Below, piece by piece: positions 8,775 through 18,553 of a stretch of DNA of 64,000 nt. Origin of the DNA: Aurantiochytrium sp. KH105 (taxonomy: Eukaryota; Sar; Bigyra; Thraustochytrida; Thraustochytriidae); the NCBI GenBank assembly GCA_003116975.1, contig BGKB01000066.1:248001-312000 (forward strand). Direction: 5' to 3'. The notes under the pieces were generated by a model that saw only the letters and a program-made list of their open reading frames with translations, searched no databases and was not told where the DNA came from. Position 1 is the first letter of the stretch. Every line of letters starts with the position of its first letter. The position numbers and the translations under genes were made by a program.

Positions 8775-10421
8775 CTAGTTCGCGAAAATGCGCCCATCAC
8801 GAGTCATATCCTTGTACACGCCATGAACCTGAACAGGCAAGTCAATTGGAGCGTCATGGATTGCGACGACCTCCATGGTCGCAGCATCCAAGGTCACAAG
8901 CTTGGTAACAGGCTTGGATTCGTGGTACAACAAAAACATCACGACGCCGTCATCTTCGGCAGCTTCCTCGTCTGTATCTGCAGAGACCGCGCGAGGAATC
9001 ATGCGCGGCTCACCGACGACAAAGCCATCGGGCGCGTTCCATGCCGATATAAAGTCTACGTTTGTCTCGTTCTCGCGCGAGCGAACACGTTGCAAATCAA
9101 ACTTGGCGATTTGATTAATCCAAAGAGTGTGCTCGCGACCAGCTCCACTCCACACGTACCGGTGGCGTTGCATGCGGAACAACGGATTGATTGTTGCGAG
9201 CTCGAATGGGTAGCGGAAAAGGTTGGAACACGTGCACGTGGGAGCCGTATCTTCAGACGGTGGAAACAGTGCATCTTGTAAAGGGAGCCCGCGAAGAATG
9301 CACCGCTTATAAAAGTACGATACCGAGTCGGCGGGAACTTCAGCAGTCTTGTTCGGTCGCGCATGCTTGGGCTTGTAGCCCTCTGTGAAAACGTCTTGAG
9401 TCCGGTCATTCAGTAAGCTCGAGTCGGAAGCGACCGAATCGAGCACAATTTCCTGGCTCAGCGCTCTCGTGTAGGCATTAATGATGTGAAAGCTGCTGAA
9501 TGCCTCATTGCACTCCATGGAAAAGACCTCCCCCTGCCGTTTTCGGCTGGCTGCGATCACGCGTACATTTGCCTTTGCGTTGAACTTGAGAAAATTCGAA
9601 AGAGTTGACGTGTCCAGCGATGGTCTTGGTCTTTCGCTCATGACACGATACAGCACAAAGTCCTCCGTAAGGCTAACACTGTGCGCGATCCAAAGTGCCG
9701 GTGCCCAGACCTTACCGAGTGTGCTCCGAGAGAGAGAACCGTCTGCGGCGTGAAATTCCTGCACGAGGTGATATTCGGCAATCGGTTCCAATGTTTGCAA
9801 ATCGAGGCGTAGTCGCGTTGGCCCAACATAGTTGAAGATTTCGCCCGTACGCGGGTCGACGGCTGGATGCGCAGCTCCCATGGGACCGATCTCGTCACGA
9901 TTGTGAGCTGATATCGTGGCGAGCGTGCTGGGGTCCACGCCGTGGCGGTACGAAGAGTCCGACGTTGCAAAGAGCCGACCATTATACGGATAGAGATTGA
10001 TTGGCGTGTTGTCAACCAAAATGTCAAAGGGCCGCTGCATCACCGAAGACCAGCTCATTGGCGTGCCAAAGGTCAGCGAGTCGTACTGGCCCATGTCGCG
10101 CAGGCGCGTGTAAGTTTCCGACTCAATGATGCGGGTTGTGAGTGTCACGCCGCCATTGCGCAGTTCAAAGGCCGCAACGCCACCCAGTCCATCGAAGAAA
10201 TGACCCGTCACGAGATCAACGCCAAACTCGCTAAAGTTATGTATGGAAGGCCCGTTCAGGTAAAACACGCCGTCCACCCAAGAAGGCAGCCGTCCCTCGG
10301 TCACCTGCATCTCCTGAGAGGAAATCTCTCTCATGTTGAGCTCGACACCAACGCAAGGAGTCACATGAGCGAAGAGTCCTACTGCGCTCACGAGGATGGT
10401 GCAAGCTGAAAGCGCTCTCAT
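8775..10421 (-). CDS. Carotenoid oxygenase (CCD/RPE65 family), secretory
   Basis: This 548-residue enzyme should cleave carotenoids or related apocarotenoids with a non-haem iron. The four iron-binding histidines of the seven-bladed propeller are all visible: H185 in GAAHPAVDP, H247 in WIAHSVSLTEDF, H312 in FHIINAY and H533 in VQVHGVY. The N-terminal family motif appears as FYLNGPSIHNF and the FDGLGG block as in the family. Residues 1-25 form a signal-peptide-like stretch (MRALSACTILVSAVGLFAHV), pointing to the ER/secretory route rather than the cytosol or plastid. Several NxT/S sites and a CTCS cysteine pair fit lumenal folding. Length is normal. Thraustochytrids accumulate carotenoids, so a substrate is plausible, but which one cannot be read here. 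Confidence 0.88.
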   Translation of the reverse strand: MRALSACTILVSAVGLFAHVTPCVGVELNMREISSQEMQVTEGRLPSWVDGVFYLNGPSIHNFSEFGVDLVTGHFFDGLGGVAAFELRNGGVTLTTRIIESETYTRLRDMGQYDSLTFGTPMSWSSVMQRPFDILVDNTPINLYPYNGRLFATSDSSYRHGVDPSTLATISAHNRDEIGPMGAAHPAVDPRTGEIFNYVGPTRLRLDLQTLEPIAEYHLVQEFHAADGSLSRSTLGKVWAPALWIAHSVSLTEDFVLYRVMSERPRPSLDTSTLSNFLKFNAKANVRVIAASRKRQGEVFSMECNEAFSSFHIINAYTRALSQEIVLDSVASDSSLLNDRTQDVFTEGYKPKHARPNKTAEVPADSVSYFYKRCILRGLPLQDALFPPSEDTAPTCTCSNLFRYPFELATINPLFRMQRHRYVWSGAGREHTLWINQIAKFDLQRVRSRENETNVDFISAWNAPDGFVVGEPRMIPRAVSADTDEEAAEDDGVVMFLLYHESKPVTKLVTLDAATMEVVAIHDAPIDLPVQVHGVYKDMTRDGRIFAN

Positions 10422-11249
10422 GATGCTGCTTGCTTTGGAAATCAGGCGCTGCCTTCTCGACGGCAGATGCCGGCCGGCTCAGGGCAAGGAAAGGAATTAG
10501 GTGTTTGCTCCAAGCTGAGACTCGGAGATGCCTGGACACCTCCCTGCCCTGCAGCATTCGGCCTTTTTCGCTCCCAACCAAATGACGTCGCCACTCGGAC
10601 AGCACGTCTTGCGCACACTCTTTTATACAAAACCAACTTTAAATAAGCTCTTTTCTTCCTCTTGTACTTCTCTGCATCTTATTTTTTTACGCAATTGCGA
10701 AAGCTTTGACTCCACTGTCCATCACAGTTGAGCCGTTTGGTATCCGTTGGCCTGGCCTCTGCCTTGATTGTACCTATACGAAACTACTACGGTAGCTAAG
10801 AATCGACCACCACTGTGTCACCGCACCAGGTGATGTATAAGGAGTATGACATGAACACTTCTCGTCGACGGCCATGACGCCAGCCACACCCGACCAAAGC
10901 GTCCGTGGTGTAACAGTAAGGGCCTGTTCCCGGAAATGGATTCCTGCACTCTTTCTCAGCCAGAAAGCAGGAAATGAAAGAGGAGGGAGGAGCATGTTGA
11001 GAAGGCAAGACACGCCACAGTACTCGGAGACAAAAATTGAAACGCCTCGATCACCCATGGCGTGGCGAAGAAGGGGAAAGAATAGGAGAGGATTAAAAAA
11101 AAAAAAAAAGGGCGGGGAAAAATGAAAAGGAAAGAACTCGCTTCAAAAGAAAAGAACTCGCTCTTTTAGGACAGAACTCGCTATTCGAGGCAGAGTCAGC
11201 GCTTCTTTTGTCCCGGCCAACTGATCAGTTGCTCGCGATTGGGGTTAAG
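10422..11249. other. Intergenic region between the carotenoid oxygenase and RPC4
   Basis: It holds the oxygenase promoter and the RPC4 3' flank. A poly-A run lies near 11095-11109, and the 10-mer AGAACTCGCT occurs three times between about 11140 and 11180. I see no gene and no tRNA-like fold. Confidence 0.5.
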
Positions 11250-12713
11250 TTACAGCATCTCCAAATTTGGCACGATCTTGATCCGCCCCTTGGTCCCGTT
11301 AAGCACAATCATCTCATTGGCAGGGTCAGCGCCATCATTCGCCGCTTCCTCAACATCAGAGTCATCCGCCATGTCAACAGATGTAGATCGCGGGTTTTTG
11401 CCCTTGGCCTTTCGTTTTCCAGTGTCCTTTTTGTTTGACTGGCATCGGAGGAGAACCAAATCGTCCGCACATGACACATTGAAACCCGGCACGACACGAA
11501 GCTCCGTCGCCGCAGCATCCTCGCCCACAATGTAGGCCTTTCCCGAGCGGCGGATACAAAGGGTGCCGAGCTTGCCGGACTTGACGTTGGTAAAGGGATT
11601 TCTGATCCCAGACTTGACACTCGAACCTGCACCGGGAGCCGACTCCTGGGAGGCGTTTCCGGCATCAGAACCGCGACGCCGGCCTCCGCGGCCTGCGCCA
11701 GGTTCATGCTTGACAGGAGGCACCGGCGCTTCATCATCACCGCCGACACCGGAGGCGTTTCCGTTGCCTTGCTGTTGGGACCCCTCGTCTTCCTCTTCGT
11801 TGATACGCAATTCGGGAGGAATCGGCAAGAGATCGGGAAGCTGGACCAGCAGACAGAGCCGCGGTTCATCCACGGCTCGCAGACTGGCCGGAGTGGCCTT
11901 GAACTTCTCCTCAAGCTCAAAGTGCCGCAGAACGCCGGTGGTGTCCATGCGCTGCACGTCTGAGCGAACGTGCGGAAGCGTCACCACCGTTCTCCCGGGG
12001 ATGTCACGGTATAACGAAGGAATCTCGTGCCATCCCTTCCATGCTCGGGCCGCGGGGTCGGCGCTTCCAACGGCGGCATCATCCTCGTCATCGAGAATGA
12101 TCACTTCGCCTTCTTCGTCCTCGACGCTCATCATGCCCATGGCATTGCTCGTGGCGCCCACTTGACCTGCTGCAGCGCGCTGCTCTTGGAGCCGGCGCCG
12201 TCCTTCCGAGGAGAGGTTGCCATCCTCGTCAAGCATGTCCGGGTCCACAGCGCCGGCGAGGCCGCCCTCGAGAGCGCCCACCTGGACGAGGCTGCCGAGC
12301 TGCGCGGCACTTCGTCGCCCGTCGGCGGTCCCGCGGCGAGGGAGAGCGCTCGCCTCGACCTCGGCGAGCTGCGTCGAGGGCATGAGCTGGCTGGGGATGT
12401 CCACCTGGGGCATTCGCCCGCGCCCTCCGCCGGCGCCGCCCCGGCCTCGGCCTCGGCCGCGGCCCCTGCCGCGGCCCCTGCCTCGGCCGCGGTCATGGTC
12501 GCCGCCGCGCGCCGCCCGCGCCGCCGACGCCTGCTGCGCGGGGGCGGCCTGCGGGCCGGGCGCGGCGGCGGCGGCGTCGCGCGCGGAGGAGGCGGCCGCG
12601 GCCGCGCCGGGCTCGAGCTTGACGCGCGGCTTGGGCTTGGGCTTGGGCTTGGCGCGCGGCTTGGGCTTGGGCTTGGGCCTGGGCCGCGGCGGCTGGCCGT
12701 CGCCGCCCTCCAT
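11250..12713 (-). CDS. POLR3D: DNA-directed RNA polymerase III subunit RPC4
   Basis: RPC4 (yeast Rpc53) pairs with RPC5 as the TFIIF-like initiation/termination subcomplex of RNA polymerase III. The protein has 487 residues. The C-terminal dimerisation region shows LVQLPDLLPIPP, GKLGTLCIRRSGKAYIV and a final block of short beta strands, as in the family. The N-terminus is a low-complexity basic part: KPKPKP repeats, then an alternating Gly-Arg run of about 20 residues, comparable to the RG-rich segment of animal POLR3D. Acidic VEDEEGEVIILDDEDD sits in the middle. The start at MEGGDG is chosen over 180 upstream codons of GC-rich repeat readthrough. MPQVDIP is a second possible start. The gene shares a short divergent promoter with the next one. 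Confidence 0.82.
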   Translation of the reverse strand: MEGGDGQPPRPRPKPKPKPRAKPKPKPKPRVKLEPGAAAAASSARDAAAAAPGPQAAPAQQASAARAARGGDHDRGRGRGRGRGRGRGRGRGGAGGGRGRMPQVDIPSQLMPSTQLAEVEASALPRRGTADGRRSAAQLGSLVQVGALEGGLAGAVDPDMLDEDGNLSSEGRRRLQEQRAAAGQVGATSNAMGMMSVEDEEGEVIILDDEDDAAVGSADPAARAWKGWHEIPSLYRDIPGRTVVTLPHVRSDVQRMDTTGVLRHFELEEKFKATPASLRAVDEPRLCLLVQLPDLLPIPPELRINEEEDEGSQQQGNGNASGVGGDDEAPVPPVKHEPGAGRGGRRRGSDAGNASQESAPGAGSSVKSGIRNPFTNVKSGKLGTLCIRRSGKAYIVGEDAAATELRVVPGFNVSCADDLVLLRCQSNKKDTGKRKAKGKNPRSTSVDMADDSDVEEAANDGADPANEMIVLNGTKGRIKIVPNLEML

Positions 12714-13111
12714 GGATGGACGGAGGCCGCCGCGCGGGGCTCGCAGTCGGTCCGCGCCCGCGGCGCAGTGGCGGCCGGCTGGCTGGCTGGCTCGCTCGCT
12801 CGCGCGCGCGCGCCCGCCCGCCCGCCCGCTGGCCTGGCCTGGCGCGGGTGCGCCGGAGCGGTCTGCCCGCCCAAGCACGCGGCCGGCGGCGCCACCCACG
12901 GGTCTCCCGGAGTTCCGGGCGCCGGCGCGGAATTCCGGGCGCCGCCGGGTGGTCCCGGCGGCGGCTCTGCGGACAGACAGACAGACAGACAGACAGACCT
13001 GCAGACCTGCAGACCTGCAGCTAGCTGCGCGCGGAGAAGGACGCGGAGCTCGCGGCGCGGAGCGAGGGACGCCGCTGCCGGAGGGCGGGAGAGCGCGCGC
13101 GAGGAGCCAGG
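12714..13111. promoter_or_regulatory. Short bidirectional promoter, RPC4 / small basic protein
   Basis: Only 398 bases separate the two start codons. The region is very GC-rich and contains a GACA microsatellite (12972-12998) followed at once by three copies of ACCTGCAG (to about 13020). Confidence 0.55.
12972..13021. repeat. GACA microsatellite plus CTGCAGAC triplication
   Basis: About six GACA units run directly into three copies of an 8-mer containing CCTGCAG. This is the second GACA array in a promoter of the window; the first lies at 5312. Confidence 0.9.
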
Positions 13112-13802
13112 ATGTCGCGGAAGAACAACCTGAAGCGGCGCAAGCAGACGGTGGAGTAAGTGGCGCTGGGGAGCGAGGATCGAGGCTGGCGCGGCGATGG
13201 AAACCCCCACGCACGCGAAGCGGGTGCCCGGCTGCCTCGTCTGGCGGGGCCACGCTGCGCGTCGGGAGAGAGAGTTTCGAGCGCGAAGCATCTGGGGGTT
13301 GGGGTGCATCATCTCGTGCGTCGATTCAATGAAGGATGCACCGGAAACACAGGGTTCGGTGCTCCGCATCGCGAGCGAGAGGAACCAAGGGACTAACTCA
13401 CCAACTGCTGCGATTCGATCGATCTTGAAAAACAACCCGCACAGGTACCAGCAACAGCGCGAGCTGGAACTCGCCAAGAAGCGTCGGGAAAAACAGGAGC
13501 GCAAGCAACAAGTGCGTGAGAAGGCAGATCCGGCGAACGCATCGCGAAATGGCGCTGACAATGACGACGACGACGATATGGACATGGTCGGCGTCGTCGG
13601 CGAGGATGTGCGTGAGAAACTGAGCGAGATTAAAAACCCCAAGACCCGCCGGCGCATGGAAAACGAGATTCGACGTTTGGCCTCCAAGGGAATTATTGTA
13701 CGCCGCAAGGCAGGCAAGGTACGCACGGCTTCGAAGAAGACAAAATCAGCTTCAAAAGAGACAGAGGGTCGGTCCGAAGAAATGGAGAGCTCCAAGGAGT
13801 GA
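13112..13802 (+). CDS. Small basic protein, two exons, function unknown
   Basis: Exon 1 is 13112-13155 and exon 2 is 13445-13802, giving 133 residues. The intron has a GTAAGT donor and ends CCCGCACAG. Splicing joins KRRKQTVE to YQQQRELELAKK in frame. The N-terminus MSRKNNLKRRKQT is strongly basic. A charged helix follows, then an acidic NDDDDDMDM patch, then KNPKTRRRMENEI and a Lys/Ser-rich tail. The composition suggests a nucleolar or ribosome-assembly factor, and pairing with RPC4 across a short promoter is compatible with a growth-regulated role. I do not recognise a named family. The first exon is too short to appear as an independent ORF. Confidence 0.7.
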
Positions 13803-14163
13803 GGATTTGCATTGCATCACATTCCGTCTTGAACGGCGAAACGGACGCCTGGACGCAGACGCCAACAACGATCTGTATTATCTTTGTTACAAAAACATTT
13901 GTTCGTGAACTTTTGTCTCGCTCGAATTTCAATTTATATTACAATCGCCACTTCAAGTTTTACACTAGAAACCCGTGCACAATGCAATCATCCTCACATC
14001 ATTGCAAACGAAACATGGAAAGAGGAGACCCGGTTCTGTCACGCTCCACTCATGTTGTCCAGATGCGGAGACCATGCCTTTGGTTTTCCTTCTTCTGTTG
14101 CTGGCAATGACAGGGCCCAATTCGTCAAAGGACAACGCAAATGGGTCAAAGCCAAGTACCTTT
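13803..14163. other. 3'-to-3' gap
   Basis: An AT-richer convergent gap of about 360 bases between the small basic gene and the TKL kinase. I see nothing beyond probable 3' UTR sequence. Confidence 0.5.
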
Positions 14164-16998
14164 CTAATCCTGCTCATCCGCGTCCGTTCGTTTTGCTTCA
14201 TTGCAAGTTTTCGCCTCTGGCAACGTAATCTCAGAATGCTCGGAAGCATCGCGAGAAATGCAAGAAGCATTGTCCTTTGCGATTTTCTCCTTCTCTTGTT
14301 TCGCCTGTTCTGCTTTCGCCTGTTCCGCTTGCGCACTCTGAAGCACATCCTGCACACCGGTGAGAAAAGAAGGCATCGAGTTGGTGTTACGATTCTTGTC
14401 AATCGGCGCGCGCAGCTGAAAATGCGTGCTGGTTGGCGTCGACCCACTGGAACCAGATCGGCGCAGCTGCGGGCTTGAGACAGTCAACGTGTTCTCTCGC
14501 TTTAGCGTTCGCAGGGAGTTCTGCTTATATTTGAGTGACATATTCTTGTAGTTTGTGAGCGACGAACGCTTCGACACGCCACGTTGCAGGACCTTGAGAG
14601 CTTCGCGCGTTCCTTCATAAATCTTGACGAGCGACTGATCCGAGTTGGCCGTGGACGTCGAGTAGCGTGCAGAGTCCTGTTTGGCGTCCCCGCCGTTCAC
14701 GCGAGACATGATGTTCTGTAAATTTTCCACAATACGCTGCGTCACAAAGGCATGGACATCCTCATCGAGATGCTCGACAAAGGTCTCCCGGTCAAACTTG
14801 ATCAGAGTGCTTTCTCCGCGCGACCGGCACGTTGCTGTTCGCTTTTGATTCACGAGCATGCCCATTTCGCCAAAGAAGTCGCCCTCCAATGCTACATAGA
14901 CACACTTCCAGCCCTCTGGAAAGTTGTCCTGATTGGCCTCCGCGTCAAGTGGGGAGAAGATCTCCACTTCGCCACTGAGAACAATAAAGCACGAATCACC
15001 CTCGTCGCCAGCCTTGATGATGACGTCGCCGTCTTGGAACTTTTCTCGCGTATAGCAACCGCTAAGGATAATCTGGTCCATGAGGATTTTATTCAGCTGA
15101 GCATCCTCCTTGTTGTCTTCTTCCTCGGAAATTTTCGTGAGGAAACGCTGCAGACGGCGTCGAATAATCGTAAAGGGGGGGCGCTGTTTTGGATTTTCGT
15201 GCCAGCAATCAAAGATGAGACTCCGAAGCTCAGAAGGCAAGTCGGCGGGTAAGGGAAGGCGGTACTTTTCATGGGCAACTCGATGCGGGAATTCCATCGC
15301 CTCCATCTGGCTCATGGTCTCGAAAGGGTTCAACTGCGTGTGAATTTCCAAAAGGAGTAGAGCATATGAGTACACGTCCGCCTTGCGGTCGTACTTTTCA
15401 GCACGTATAACTTCAGGGGCCCTCCAGAAGGGCGTTCCGACCGGTGTCGAGCAAAATTCCTTGATTTGCTTGGAAGTTCCAAAGTCCGAGACCTTGCCTG
15501 TAAATGTGCTCGAGACAAGGATGTTATCGGTCTTGAGATCACGATGAATCAGACCTTGACCATGCAAAAATGCCATTCCTTTGGCAATATCAATGGCCAG
15601 TTTTGCTTTCGGGTCTTCCCACGTGAGAAGCATGCGTCGGTCGCTCAAAACGGACCGCAAGGATCCCCGACTCATGAGCTCCAGCACCATGCCGACCATT
15701 TCTGACTCGCGCTCCCATGTGACGCCCATCAGTTGTACGATGTTGGGGTGTCGGAGGCCCTTGAGGATCTTCACCTCTGTAATGAACTGGATGCAGTTCT
15801 TCTTGTTCAGCATCGCTCCAGGAAGCATTTTGAAGGCTACGGGCGCCTCCAAATACATGGCCTCAAAGACCTCGCCCATCGCACCTCGTCCAACAAAGTC
15901 GAGAACCTGAAGGTTTTTCGGATCGATACGAAGTCGTTGCATCGTAGCATTTCCTTCAAGCTGGGCAAAGAATTGGCGAGCGCTGTCTCCAGCAAATCGA
16001 TCATCACCCGTAAAGGACCTCTTTCGTGCTTGTGATGACAAGCTAGCGCCTTTGAGGGACGTGGACTTAAGCAGTCCAAGGTGCCATGCCATGACGAGTT
16101 TGCGGGCCTTTACGCTGGCTGGGGACGCGCCGACGAGCCAACGCCTGCGTTCCACGGCACCTCGGTGCACTGTGCTTGCCGCGACGACGCACAGAAGGAA
16201 ACTCGCGAGAATGCCATCGATAATTTCTCTCGAGGTCACCGAGGAGCCAGAGGTCTTTGCTGCAAGCGCAATGACCGCCGCGAGCTCTGCCTGGGCGCCA
16301 AGCGTCACGAAGAGTACGAGCCGAGATGATTTTGGGGCCAGTAGAACAATAAAGAGAGCGTGCATTACGGTGCCCATGCCTGCAGTACCGACGGCCTGCA
16401 CACGAGCGGCAGTCTGGCAGAGGTGGAGAGGCTCACATGAAGAATCGTAGAGAGCCGTGAGAAATGGAAAGGCCCCGATGCACGTCATGGAGGCGAACAA
16501 GCCATCTTGAGCGGTGAGCGTCTTTTCACGGAGTGTGTCGACCGAGCGCACCGCGAACCACCTTACAAAGGCAACCGTCGTAATCGCGCTCATCACAAAG
16601 ACGGGAAGACCGCCAAATAAATAGACGCCACCAGTCTCTAATGACACCACGGCAGCCGCGGCCATGAGAAGAGCGAGGCCGATGATGACAAGGTTTTCAA
16701 CGCGAAGACGCATACTGAGCAATCTCGCATCCTCGGTCTCGCGCTTTGTTTTGATAAAGAACTTTTCCAAAGCATGGAGACGGAAAGAACCGAGCCATGA
16801 CGAAACGCAGCGATCAAGTACGTCTCGCATCTGGGACATTTGCTCGATCTCATTGGGTGCGACGCTGTTGGATTGAATTGTTGTCATTGGGTGACCGCCA
16901 CCGCCGCCGCCACCGCCACCGCCATGGCCGCCATCACCCGGGAAGTGAGTGCTCGGAAATTCGCTACCAAAGTCGTTCCATGGTCGCACAGACGCCAT
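14164..16998 (-). CDS. Membrane TKL-type protein kinase with C-terminal cyclic-nucleotide-binding domain
   Basis: The protein has 944 residues. A poly-Gly segment (about 25-35) is followed by about six predicted membrane helices (102-120, 124-147, 165-184, 205-221, 226-248, 258-276). The kinase domain (about 364-620) is of TKL/RAF-MLK type: GRGAMGEV, Lys390 in VAFK, HRDLKTDN (485-492), DFG (505-507), GTPFWRAPEV, and CWHENPKQRP near the end. A cNMP-binding domain follows (about 640-755), with FGE at 709-711 and RTAT at 720-723; Thr at that position is typical of cGMP sites. The tail is Ser-rich and then helical. The order membrane bundle-TKL kinase-cNBD matches no standard family I know. It shares a divergent promoter with an RGS gene. 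Confidence 0.9.
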   Translation of the reverse strand: MASVRPWNDFGSEFPSTHFPGDGGHGGGGGGGGGGHPMTTIQSNSVAPNEIEQMSQMRDVLDRCVSSWLGSFRLHALEKFFIKTKRETEDARLLSMRLRVENLVIIGLALLMAAAAVVSLETGGVYLFGGLPVFVMSAITTVAFVRWFAVRSVDTLREKTLTAQDGLFASMTCIGAFPFLTALYDSSCEPLHLCQTAARVQAVGTAGMGTVMHALFIVLLAPKSSRLVLFVTLGAQAELAAVIALAAKTSGSSVTSREIIDGILASFLLCVVAASTVHRGAVERRRWLVGASPASVKARKLVMAWHLGLLKSTSLKGASLSSQARKRSFTGDDRFAGDSARQFFAQLEGNATMQRLRIDPKNLQVLDFVGRGAMGEVFEAMYLEAPVAFKMLPGAMLNKKNCIQFITEVKILKGLRHPNIVQLMGVTWERESEMVGMVLELMSRGSLRSVLSDRRMLLTWEDPKAKLAIDIAKGMAFLHGQGLIHRDLKTDNILVSSTFTGKVSDFGTSKQIKEFCSTPVGTPFWRAPEVIRAEKYDRKADVYSYALLLLEIHTQLNPFETMSQMEAMEFPHRVAHEKYRLPLPADLPSELRSLIFDCWHENPKQRPPFTIIRRRLQRFLTKISEEEDNKEDAQLNKILMDQIILSGCYTREKFQDGDVIIKAGDEGDSCFIVLSGEVEIFSPLDAEANQDNFPEGWKCVYVALEGDFFGEMGMLVNQKRTATCRSRGESTLIKFDRETFVEHLDEDVHAFVTQRIVENLQNIMSRVNGGDAKQDSARYSTSTANSDQSLVKIYEGTREALKVLQRGVSKRSSLTNYKNMSLKYKQNSLRTLKRENTLTVSSPQLRRSGSSGSTPTSTHFQLRAPIDKNRNTNSMPSFLTGVQDVLQSAQAEQAKAEQAKQEKEKIAKDNASCISRDASEHSEITLPEAKTCNEAKRTDADEQD

Positions 16999-18553
16999 TT
17001 GCGAGACGTGCGCCTGCTAGCCGAGCCTGCCAAAGTAAGGCACGCTCGTGTGAAGGTGGAGCAAGTCTCGCGCGCCCGTGGCCACTGCCACAGGCCGCCT
17101 TTCTTGCGCCCCGTGGCCACGCGTGGCGACGGTGATTGCTATGTTCTATTGCTCCCTCCTTCCTTGCGCCTAAAGTCCAAGCGAAAGCTCAAAAAACGAC
17201 TCCGATACTTTAGGGTGGAAAGCACATTTCGTGCGCGCACACCTTGGGTCCGGTGTGGACGAGAACGCTAGATGATCAGCTGAAACCGGAGAACGAAAAA
17301 CTAGCGCAAGGCCTACACAGTGGCGGAGAAAGAAAAGACAATTTTACGCGGGTTGGCTTGCTTGGTTGATTGGTTGCTTGGTTGCTTGACAGTATTTGCC
17401 TCTCAGAAAGCTCAAAAGGCTTGCGATCTGCACATGTACGTTCGACATGCGAAAGCTTCAATTCGCTGCAAGGAGGAGTGATCAGGACATAAAATGTTGA
17501 ACTTCTCTCCTTTTCTCTCTACTACCGTGCGAGTGGTCTCGTCCTCGGCCCCTTTTCTAAACGTCGGTCAGATTGCGTCGCGAGTGGCGGAAGAAGTCGA
17601 CTCATCGGAAACAAAAACCATGTTGTTGGCCTGCCCGTTTAACTCTTGACGCCTTTGTCTCTTGCAACGAAAAATAGTAGAACAAGAACAAAAAGAACAT
17701 CCTTCAATAGGCCTACTTGGTCGCTGACGGTCATAATGGAGCCTAATATGGAGAAGAATTCATTCAAGTTCAAAAGTTCAAGTTCAAGTTCAACGGAAAC
17801 ATCAACGGACAAATGCTTTTGGAAGGCAAGGAGAGCTCATTCCGAAGAAGCATTGAGAGCAAGAGGGAGAGAGAGAGATGGCCCATGCCAAATGAGCAAG
17901 ACGGTTCGCGTCTTCACTCATGTGACAGGTGTCAAGGAAAGAAAGAAAACGCACTTGCCGTCATAGGCCGGAGCAAGCGCGCATTGGAGGGGTTGCCCTG
18001 AACAAACAAGACAAAACACACATAAAGAAGGTATACATCACTTGCGTGGTTCCAAATATCTCGGTACGATACGCCTGCGTCGCAACGCCAACCTTTTCCC
18101 CTTTCCTCCTCTCGTAACCCCCCTTCCCCCCTTCCCCCTTTTCCCCTCATTTTCCCTACTCCCTATTCCTTGTCGGGAAACGCCTCTACGGGAAAAGAGA
18201 GGAAGGAGGGGGCAGCGGGCACAATTTTGATTGAAGCGGGACCTCCCTCGAGTAAAGCAAAACATTCGTTTCCCTCGCACCAGTAGCCTGCCTGCGTGCC
18301 TGCAGACCTGGGTAGTCCTGATTGTCATTTCATTTCGAGCACGCAACTAACTGGCCGCGCAAGCGGCGCGAACGGAGCTGCTTTGTGCAGCCGAGGGGTA
18401 CTTGGACCAAACCTGCGCACTTGCGCAAGAGAGCGTTGTTGCGAAACGCAAGCCAAGACGTGAGGGTCGCGACGTTCGCTTGGCAATTGCTCGGTAGGTC
18501 GCTCACCCAACATCTGGACTCCAAAGGCGACTCTGGTGACTTAGCCTGCTACG
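16999..18553. other. Divergent intergenic region, TKL kinase / RGS protein
   Basis: About 1.55 kb between two start codons. It holds a TTGGTTGCT-type tandem stretch near 17345-17390, an AAGTTC tandem at about 17765-17795, the second copy of the dispersed repeat (17895-17964), one TAGGCCTA palindrome (17708) and a pyrimidine-rich strand at 18090-18170. No ORF here shows a domain. Confidence 0.5.
17895..17964. repeat. Dispersed repeat, copy 2
   Basis: The partner of 3211-3281: same orientation, noncoding, about 85 percent alike by eye. It lacks three bases after CATGTGACAG relative to copy 1. Confidence 0.75.

Noticed and set aside
10870-10970. tRNA-like appearance around GTGGTGTAACAGTAAGGGCC
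   Set aside because: No cloverleaf stems or B box could be built on either strand.
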